From NCBI GenBank assembly GCA_002327885.1, contig DCUS01000051.1:1-9829 (forward strand): DNA of 9,829 bases, read 5' to 3'. The stretch comes from Syntrophaceae bacterium UBA2208 (GTDB lineage Bacteria; Desulfobacterota; BSN033; UBA1163). Below are positions 1-4,210 of this stretch, one piece after another; within the stretch, counting starts at the first letter, position 1; each line of letters begins with the position of its first letter. The notes under the pieces are model-generated. The model saw only the letters and a list, made by a program, of their open reading frames with translations, made no database searches and was not told where the DNA came from. The position numbers were made by a program, and so were the translations under genes.

Positions 1-111
1 GGAACGACCGAACAAGCATGGATCTCGGAGTTAATTGAAACCGAACTAAAGAGTAAGGCGCCTGAATTATGGTCTCAAAAACCTCCCGCCAAAAAGAAGA
101 ATATTGGGTAA
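1..111 (+). CDS. C-terminal end of an unidentified protein (5' truncated)
   Basis: The first reading frame is open from base 1 and ends at a TAA (109-111), giving 36 residues that enter from outside the window. The peptide has an amphipathic helix-like stretch (EQAWISELIETELK) followed by a basic, proline- and lysine-rich tail (PPAKKKNIG). The helix vaguely resembles the last helix of small ribbon-helix-helix antitoxins, which would fit the toxin-antitoxin pair downstream, but this is only a guess. No toxin-like gene follows directly. The function is not recognised. That this is a real coding end is plausible from its composition but cannot be proved without the upstream sequence. Confidence 0.4.
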   Translation, partial: GTTEQAWISELIETELKSKAPELWSQKPPAKKKNIG

Positions 112-158
112 CTTGCGGAGAGGAGGACTTACCAAAGGATTCGATAAGGCAAAGATAA

Positions 159-254
159 TCAGGAAATGTTCCAGAAAAAGATGACTTTGCAGAAAAGCAA
201 CGTTGGAAATGGGAATGGTTGAGAAGAAATAGGGACTATCGGAGACTCGATTAG
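159..254 (+). pseudogene. Possible remnant of a small WEWLRRN-type regulator-like domain (DUF6499-like)
   Basis: Between in-frame stops at 156-158 and 252-254 the plus strand reads a 31-residue peptide containing KQRWKWEWLRRNRDYRRLD. The W-x-W-L-R-R-N-x-x-Y-R pattern resembles the start of a small proteobacterial transcriptional-regulator-like family (DUF6499), as I remember it. There is no usable start codon before the motif, and the frame stops at a TAG just after it. After the TAG the same frame continues for 12 more codons (ETHSLRKEKHQE) to another TAG. The most economical reading is a decayed gene or a fragment of one. It could also be a chance match, since the only evidence is one short motif. 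Confidence 0.25.
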
Positions 255-334
255 GAAACACACTCGTTGAGGAAAGAGAAACACCAAGAATAGAAGGGAA
301 GCCCGAGACGGCTTCCGAGCTACCCTTGCACGGC

Positions 335-363
335 TTACAAAAATATCGCAATCGTGCTAACAT
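335..363 (+). promoter_or_regulatory. Weak candidate promoter of the toxin-antitoxin pair
   Basis: TTACAA (335-340) and TAACAT (358-363) are separated by 17 bases upstream of the DUF433 gene. The -35 match is poor. A GCACG (328-332) / CGTGC (353-357) inverted repeat overlaps it and would suit the self-repression common in toxin-antitoxin operons. This is inference only. Confidence 0.2.
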
Positions 364-380
364 TAAAATAGAGATGTCCC

Positions 381-412
381 TCACCCAGACCCTCTTCCCT
401 TGGGGAGGGTGA
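381..412. repeat. REP-like hairpin upstream of the DUF433 gene
   Basis: The segment 389-410 can fold into a 9-bp stem (ACCCTC plus U-G, U-G and C-G pairs, closing on GAGGGT) with a 4-base loop. The alternative outer arms TCACCC (381-386) and GGGTGA (407-412) pair as well. The C-rich/G-rich composition (CCCTCACCC... GGGGAGGGTGA) resembles short dispersed intergenic repeats common in environmental bacteria. No T tract follows, so a classical terminator is unlikely. Its position 30 bases before the start codon puts it in the leader of the toxin-antitoxin mRNA. Confidence 0.4.
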
Positions 413-438
413 TATTGTCATCGAATTGGAGGTTAGCC

Positions 439-675
439 ATGACAAGAGAAGAATTGCTGGCTCGGGTGACCGTTGATCCCAAAGTTTGTACTGGAAAGCC
501 CTGTATCCGGGGAACTCGGATCTACATTTCGATCATCCTGGATGGGCTGGCTGAGGGTTTAACTCCGGAGGAAATCATCGACCATTATCCTTCCCTCACC
601 ATTGATGACATTCGGGCGGCTGTGGCCTATGCAGCAGAACTTACACGAGAGAATGTCTGGAAAATCAGCGCTTGA
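439..675 (+). CDS. DUF433 domain protein, probable antitoxin
   Basis: A 78-residue protein matching the DUF433 family (small helix-turn-helix-like proteins often paired with PIN-like toxins). The family core is visible as GKPCIRGTRI (residues 19-28), followed by a helical segment LTPEEIIDHYPSLTIDDIRAAVAYA (41-65, described here by its ends). The ATG at 439 is chosen because GGAGG lies at 428-432, six bases before it; an upstream TTG at 400 sits inside the hairpin and has no ribosome site. Its TGA (673-675) overlaps the TTG start (672-674) of the next gene, so the two are probably translationally coupled. The expected role is to bind and neutralise the downstream DUF5615 protein and to repress the operon. 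The pairing is known for the families; the role here is inferred. Confidence 0.85.
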   Translation: MTREELLARVTVDPKVCTGKPCIRGTRIYISIILDGLAEGLTPEEIIDHYPSLTIDDIRAAVAYAAELTRENVWKISA

Positions 676-1070
676 TAAAAATCAAACTTGACGAGAACAT
701 TTCGCGCCACTTGAAACCACACCTCCAGCAGGAAGGCTACGATGTCTTTACTGCTGTGGAGGAAGGCCTGCTGGAAAAATCTGACGTCGAAGTCGGAGCT
801 GCTGCAAAGTCCGAAGGGTTAATCCTTTTCACCCTTGACCTTGAATTTGCAGACCTCCGAAAATTTCCCCCAGGAACGCATCCAGGTATTATTTTGTTTC
901 GACCTCACAGTATGGGCCCCCTAACAACAAACCGTTTCATCGTCAATTTTGTTAAAGAAACGGATATTACTGCCCTTTCGGGATGTATCGTTGTTGTTGA
1001 TCCTACACGTGTCCGGATCAGACGTCCACCCCTGGATACAGATACTCCAGAATGGGAAGAGATACCATAA
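672..1070 (+). CDS. DUF5615 PIN-like protein, probable toxin
   Basis: A 132-residue protein of the DUF5615 (PIN-like) family, the usual partner of DUF433 antitoxins. The N-terminal KIKLDENIS places acidic residues D7 and E8 at the end of the first strand. LFTLDLEFADLRKFPPGTHPG (residues 52-72, cited by its ends) holds D56 and D61 and the family's LD-x-x-F-A-D motif. A basic segment near VVVDPTRVRIRR closes the fold. PIN-type proteins use such a cluster of acidic residues to bind a metal and cleave RNA; nuclease activity here is inferred. The start is TTG at 672, overlapping the previous gene's TGA, with no separate ribosome site, as expected for coupled translation. The last ~12 residues (DTDTPEWEEIP) are acidic and look like a lineage-specific tail. 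The gene ends 3 bases before the converging PurM-like gene. Confidence 0.85.
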   Translation: MIKIKLDENISRHLKPHLQQEGYDVFTAVEEGLLEKSDVEVGAAAKSEGLILFTLDLEFADLRKFPPGTHPGIILFRPHSMGPLTTNRFIVNFVKETDITALSGCIVVVDPTRVRIRRPPLDTDTPEWEEIP

Positions 1071-1073
1071 TAA

Positions 1074-2180
1074 TCAACGGACCTCCAGCGTTGAACCAAG
1101 ATACTCCAGCCCCAATGGATGAATGATCACTTTCTTCACCTGGCTGGACTCCACAGTGCCTGCCCGCAAAGCGGACATACCAAGACGGGAAGCGATGGTT
1201 AATACTTTTTTCACATCGCTGTCTCTGACATAAAGGGCGAATCCGGCTCCCATGTTGAGATTGGCATATGCCTCCTTATCCTCCACCGGCCCGTGCTCTT
1301 GAATAAAAGTAAAAATGGGGTGCAACACGGGAATAGGGTCGATGATATACGCGAATGGCTGTGTGGCTCTCATCAATTTTCTCCAACCATGGCCTGTGAT
1401 ATTCACCGCATAATGAATATCAACGCCTTCATTAAAGCAATCCTCAATCAAAGGGACATAGATCATCGTCGGGTCGAGTAAGGCCTCGCCATAGAGCCGC
1501 CCATCGCTGAGTTTGGTGAGATAACCCTCGGGCAACTTTTCGGCGATCTCCCGCGCCAGCGTAAGCCCATTGGCATGGATGCCGGAGCTGCCGATGATGA
1601 CAATCGCATCCCCGTGTCGGATGTTGGCCGCATTGATCAGACGGCTCTTGGGCTTCACGACCCCGACAGACGAGCCGCTCAGAACGACAGCATCCGGATG
1701 AACAATACCCTTTAGAGTTGGCGTTTCCCCGCCGCCCCACGTACAACGCGCTAATTCACACGCCTTCTTCCAGCCATTGATGAGATCGCTGCAACGCTTT
1801 TCATCATTGAACCAGCTTGAAACACCAACCGCCAGATGCATCGCTACACAAAGCGGCAATGCGCCAAGCGTAATCATGTCATTGACGATCATGGCGACAG
1901 TACACTGGGCAATATGATCATAGTAAGACTTCCCGGTTAACCGATACATCGCATCCGCCACCAGGTTCTTTGTGCCCAAACCCTCTTCTACGTGTGCCAC
2001 ATAGTGATCGCTGGCATCCATGAGATAAGCGCTTTCTCCCCTGCTCATTTCCACCTCCGAAAAACCGAGGCGCAAAATGTTTTTGGCCGTTTTTCGCCCA
2101 GCTGCCTGGGCTAGCCGCTTAAATGGATCCATTGCTTCATAATCAACGCCAACACCCGCATAAGTCATCTTCTTGGTCAT
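1074..2180 (-). CDS. PurM-like AIR synthase (phosphoribosylformylglycinamidine cyclo-ligase family)
   Basis: A 368-residue member of the AIR synthase superfamily. PurM converts FGAM plus ATP to aminoimidazole ribonucleotide in purine synthesis, in the cytoplasm. Recognisable segments in order: AGVGVDYEAMD (residues 8-18), EGLGTK (66-71, PurM usually DGVGTK), VNDMITLGA (99-107), GGGETPTLKG (149-158, PurM GGETAEMPG), GSSGIHANG (197-205), ITGHG (261-265) and NMGAGF (309-314). It is about 20 residues longer than typical PurM and departs from it at several motifs, notably ITGHG in place of ITGGG, so it may be a divergent PurM or a paralogue with another substrate. The ATG at 2178-2180 has AGAGGAAG (complement of 2188-2195) upstream. 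No other purine genes are nearby. A possible leader ORF overlaps the start. Confidence 0.8.
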   Translation of the reverse strand: MTKKMTYAGVGVDYEAMDPFKRLAQAAGRKTAKNILRLGFSEVEMSRGESAYLMDASDHYVAHVEEGLGTKNLVADAMYRLTGKSYYDHIAQCTVAMIVNDMITLGALPLCVAMHLAVGVSSWFNDEKRCSDLINGWKKACELARCTWGGGETPTLKGIVHPDAVVLSGSSVGVVKPKSRLINAANIRHGDAIVIIGSSGIHANGLTLAREIAEKLPEGYLTKLSDGRLYGEALLDPTMIYVPLIEDCFNEGVDIHYAVNITGHGWRKLMRATQPFAYIIDPIPVLHPIFTFIQEHGPVEDKEAYANLNMGAGFALYVRDSDVKKVLTIASRLGMSALRAGTVESSQVKKVIIHPLGLEYLGSTLEVR

Positions 2181-2224
2181 TGTTCTTCTTCCTCTTTTAT
2201 CAACGGGAAAATATTCTTAAACAT
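2177..2224 (-). CDS. Possible 15-residue leader ORF coupled to the PurM-like gene
   Basis: On the minus strand an ATG (2222-2224) is preceded by a very good ribosome site, AGGAG (complement of 2232-2236), with a 7-base gap. It opens a frame reading MFKNIFPLIKEEEEQ. The frame ends in a TGA that overlaps the ATG of the PurM-like gene in the ATGA arrangement typical of translational coupling. The PurM-like gene's own ribosome site lies inside this short frame. It could be a regulatory leader or coupling peptide. It could equally be a chance by-product of an A+G-rich leader, since no family resemblance is visible and a peptide of this length carries little coding signal. Confidence 0.3.
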   Translation of the reverse strand: MFKNIFPLIKEEEEQ

Positions 2225-2246
2225 TAAGGTGCTCCTTTTTTAGTTG

Positions 2247-2252
2247 CCCTTA
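2247..2252 (-). promoter_or_regulatory. Possible -10 element for the PurM-like transcript
   Basis: Read on the minus strand, TATAAG (5 of 6 to consensus) lies shortly upstream of the leader ORF ribosome site. The hexamer 17 bases further upstream (CTGGCT) is a poor -35, so this is only a candidate. Confidence 0.2.
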
Positions 2253-2353
2253 TAAGAATAGACTAAATCAAAGCCAGAAGGAAAACAAGCGAAACCCCGT
2301 CTGAGGGAAAACCTTCCCCGCGATTGCAGCCACGACTAACCCTGGAAACTTTT

Positions 2354-2404
2354 CATGTCAAAATCTGACATATGTCAAAATCTGAATGTTACCCCAAAAT
2401 CTGA
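2354..2404. promoter_or_regulatory. Operator-like cluster: three CAAAATCTGA repeats with dyad symmetry
   Basis: The 10-mer CAAAATCTGA occurs three times on the plus strand at 2359-2368, 2376-2385 and 2395-2404, with start-to-start spacings of 17 and 19 bases, close to two helical turns. The first two copies carry extra symmetry: TGTCA (2356-2360) and TGACA (2366-2370) form a dyad around a 5-base centre, and TGACATATGTCA (2366-2377) is a perfect 12-bp palindrome. The third copy ends one base before the -35 box of the WYL gene promoter. The arrangement suggests binding sites for a dimeric or oligomeric regulator, plausibly the WYL protein itself. The repeats are seen; the binding is inferred. 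Confidence 0.55.
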
Positions 2405-2405
2405 A

Positions 2406-2434
2406 TTGACTTTTTAATGATTGTTGAGTAAATT
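2406..2434 (+). promoter_or_regulatory. Promoter of the WYL regulator
   Basis: TTGACT (2406-2411), a 17-base spacer and TAAATT (2429-2434) form a good sigma-70-type promoter. The transcript would begin near 2441, only about six bases before the GTG at 2447, which is why the ATG at 2486 is the preferred start of the gene. Confidence 0.6.
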
Positions 2435-2485
2435 CTGGTAAAGTTAGTGTCTCTAAATATCCGCAAAAGGGAAATATTTTTAGGG

Positions 2486-3448
2486 ATGGGTACAAAAAAT
2501 ATTTACGAACGGTTTGTATGGTTCGACAATCAGGTCAGGGAGAAAAAATATCCCAATGCGACCTCCCTATCGGAGCGGTTCGAAATTTCGAGTAAGACAG
2601 GACAGAGAGACATTGATTTTATGAGAGACAGGCTCCGTTGCCCCCTGGATTACGATTCAAGTCAAAAAGGATATTTTTACGATGATGAGACATTCTCTCT
2701 CCCCATGGTCTATCTCTCCCCTGAGGAGCTTTCCTCTCTTCTGATCGCGAGAAAGATGCTTCAGGACATTCGTAGCGGGTCTATTGGAAATGAAATATCT
2801 TCCATTGTGGATAAGATTACAAATGTTCTAAAGAAGCATTCGGTTGAAGCAGATCACATCGATGACGCTTTCTCCTTTCAATTGATTGAGTATTCCCCGG
2901 CCCCGGAGGCGGTGTTCAAAGCGGTTTTGGAGGGTTGCCTGAAGAAACGATGTTTAAACTTCACCTACAACTCTCCGGCGGCGGAAGAAAAAAGCGAAAG
3001 GAGGGTGGAGCCTTATCACCTTTTTAATTACATGGGGACATGGCATACCATCGGTTACTGTCATTTGAGAGGGGAAATCAGAGATTTTGCGTTGAGCAGA
3101 ATCTCTGAGGCAAATGTTTTGAGCGAATCCTTCAAAATACCGGCAGATTTTGACTTTAAAAAATATTTTCTTTCGACATTCGGTCTCTACAAAGGAAAAT
3201 CCACAAAAGAGGTTATCTTACGGTTTACACCGGAAAAGTCGAAGTGGATCAAAGGCCAGATATGGCACAAAGAGCAAAAGGTAAAACTCCTCCAAGATGG
3301 ATCTCTTGAAATAAGTTTCCCCGTTTCAGACTTCTCAGAAATAAAGAGGGAGATACTGAAGCACGGCAATGCTGTAGAAGTCATCAAGCCCAAAACCCTC
3401 AGAGATTTAATCAAAGCCGAAGCCCAGAAAATAGCCAAGATATATTAA
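2486..3448 (+). CDS. WYL-domain transcriptional regulator
   Basis: A 320-residue regulator with the standard three-part WYL layout. The N-terminal helix-turn-helix (about residues 5-60, TSLSERFEISSKTGQRDIDF around 26-45) binds DNA. The WYL domain (about 140-215) contains the signature region TWHTIGY (185-191) and FALSRI (201-206), with basic residues that in this family bind nucleic acid or nucleotide ligands. A C-terminal WCX-like extension spans about 238-318. WYL proteins control DNA-damage, CRISPR and phage-defence genes, among others; no such target is visible here. ATG 2486 is preferred because its N-terminus (MGTKNIYERF) looks like the family start and the predicted transcript begins near 2441; the alternative GTG 2447 adds 13 residues. 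Three upstream repeats suggest autoregulation. It converges on the HesB-like selenoprotein gene, 45 bases away. Confidence 0.85.
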   Translation: MGTKNIYERFVWFDNQVREKKYPNATSLSERFEISSKTGQRDIDFMRDRLRCPLDYDSSQKGYFYDDETFSLPMVYLSPEELSSLLIARKMLQDIRSGSIGNEISSIVDKITNVLKKHSVEADHIDDAFSFQLIEYSPAPEAVFKAVLEGCLKKRCLNFTYNSPAAEEKSERRVEPYHLFNYMGTWHTIGYCHLRGEIRDFALSRISEANVLSESFKIPADFDFKKYFLSTFGLYKGKSTKEVILRFTPEKSKWIKGQIWHKEQKVKLLQDGSLEISFPVSDFSEIKREILKHGNAVEVIKPKTLRDLIKAEAQKIAKIY

Positions 3449-3493
3449 AGATTGCTATCAGAAATTCAAAGATGATTCAGCGATGAAGTTTCT

Positions 3494-3805
3494 TTAGCAA
3501 CTGCAGGAACCACAGGATTTATCTCCCTGCAAACCCGAAGAGATGTAAAACCCGGACCCCATAGGGGTATCCACGAAATCGATTTTAATGGGTTTAACAC
3601 GTTCAAAGAGATCTTTATTAACCGTAAATGTAATTCCTTGTTCTGTAAAAATAGTATCGTCATCCCCTGATTCATCCAGAACCAGGCCCAGAGAGGGCCC
3701 CGATCACCCATCCTCATTATAGATAACACGGACCGAAGGGATGGGATCCTTGTCTTTTATGGCCTCTTTGACCCTCTCACCTGCCTTTTCCGTGATTTCA
3801 AACAT
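3494..3805 (-). CDS. HesB/IscA-like selenoprotein (in-frame TGA = Sec34)
   Basis: On the minus strand an ATG (3803-3805), preceded by GAGGAGG (complement of 3811-3817) five bases upstream, opens a 103-codon frame interrupted only by a TGA at 3704-3706 and ending at TAA (3494-3496). Both halves belong to one HesB/IscA A-type fold: MFEITEKAGERVKEAI at the start, then NEDG-U-SGPSLGLVLDE, FTVNKDLFERVKP, DTPMGSGFYISS, and a cysteine tail SCGSCSC. The TGA falls where IscA has its first cluster-binding cysteine (E. coli IscA GCSG, here GUSG), and the second and third conserved cysteines are in the tail. HesB-like selenoproteins with Sec at this site are known from anaerobic deltaproteobacteria and clostridia. 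Expected role: iron-sulfur cluster carriage or a related redox role in the cytoplasm. Standard annotation would miss or truncate it. A SECIS candidate follows the TGA. Confidence 0.85.
3666..3686 (-). promoter_or_regulatory. Candidate bacterial SECIS element
   Basis: In the mRNA of the HesB-like gene, 17 bases after the TGA, CCUGGUUC pairs with GAAUCAGG (8 bp, one G-U) around the 5-base loop UGGAU. The loop begins 26 bases after the TGA and has G at its second position. This agrees with what is known of bacterial SECIS elements: a short stem-loop 16-37 bases after the UGA with a small loop carrying G near its start, recognised by SelB. It lies inside the coding frame, as in other bacteria. 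The fold was worked out by hand. Confidence 0.65.
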
Positions 3806-3936
3806 AAGTTCCTCCTCTATTAATTTAATCCGTTATTACTACTTACTTTAAAAATATCTATTTAAATATTTAACACATTCCCGGCCACACTGCTAATTTA
3901 TTTGCTTTTTTTTTCGCGCTGATTACCGTTTTTCTC

Positions 3937-3965
3937 TTGACAGGAATATTATAGCTTGCTATATA
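3937..3965 (+). promoter_or_regulatory. Candidate distal promoter of the respiratory operon
   Basis: A consensus -35 box TTGACA (3937-3942) is followed after 17 bases by TATATA (3960-3965). Transcription would start near 3972, leaving a leader of about 240 bases before the molybdoenzyme start. Confidence 0.45.
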
Positions 3966-4040
3966 TGGGGAGGCATGTGAAAATATGAACAAGCTTTACA
4001 GTGAAAGGCAATGATTGACAATTTTGAGTGAGCAAAATCC

Positions 4041-4069
4041 TTGACTATTAATTTTTTGTCTATTAACAT
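4041..4069 (+). promoter_or_regulatory. Candidate proximal promoter of the respiratory operon
   Basis: TTGACT (4041-4046) and TAACAT (4064-4069) are 17 bases apart. The transcript would start near 4076, with a leader of about 135 bases containing the hairpin at 4128-4153. Tandem use with the distal promoter is possible. Confidence 0.35.
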
Positions 4070-4127
4070 AAAGCATTTCGACTTATTATTACTGATTGGC
4101 TGAACAAAGCGCCCTGTTTGATCTAGA

Positions 4128-4153
4128 GGCGAACCTCCTTTGCGGTTAACGCC
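4128..4153 (+). other. Leader hairpin upstream of the molybdoenzyme gene
   Basis: GGCGAACC (4128-4135) can pair with GGTTAACGCC (4144-4153), forming a G+C-rich 8-bp stem with an AA bulge and an 8-base loop. It stands out in an otherwise A+T-rich leader and lies about 57 bases before the start codon. No T tract follows, so it is not a standard terminator; a role in mRNA stability or regulation is possible. Confidence 0.3.
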
Positions 4154-4210
4154 AGCACTTAGAATTTATTTTCGATTTTGTATTCGGTGGAAATGGGAGC
4201 AAAGACAAAG

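Larger units (their letters stand above)
3806..4210. other. A+T-rich divergent intergenic region
   Basis: About 400 bases separate the divergent HesB-like and molybdoenzyme genes. The stretch 3838-3910 is very A+T-rich (it includes TTTAAATATTTAA-type runs and nine consecutive T at 3906-3914) and should hold the minus-strand promoter, but no convincing -35/-10 pair was found there. Two plus-strand promoter candidates and one leader hairpin are listed separately. No tRNA, riboswitch class or protein-coding frame was recognised. The length would leave room for activator binding sites or a small RNA. Confidence 0.5.

Noticed and set aside
252..254. TAG read as pyrrolysine in the WEWLRRN fragment
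   Set aside because: There is no start codon, no pyrrolysine-type methyltransferase context and a second TAG soon after. Simple decay explains it better.
67..384. Minus-strand 105-codon frame
   Set aside because: It overlaps the real plus-strand end at 1-111 and the decayed fragment, has no recognisable domain or ribosome site, and its serine/leucine/phenylalanine-rich composition looks like chance.
2354..2404. Three short direct repeats as a CRISPR array
   Set aside because: The repeats are 10 bases with 7-9 base gaps, far below CRISPR repeat and spacer lengths, and no cas genes are present. They fit operator sites better.
3466..3729. Minus-strand 87-codon frame in the gap after the WYL gene
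   Set aside because: It is an out-of-frame shadow of the HesB-like selenoprotein; the in-frame reading through TGA gives the family protein.
3985..4014. Nine-codon ORF after GGGGAGG in the operon leader
   Set aside because: The spacing is long (11 bases), the peptide is very short and nothing couples it to the next gene.
4096..4112. Sigma-54-like TTGGC...GC sequence upstream of the molybdoenzyme gene
   Set aside because: The distance between the GG and GC elements is one base short of the required spacing and the rest of the consensus is missing.
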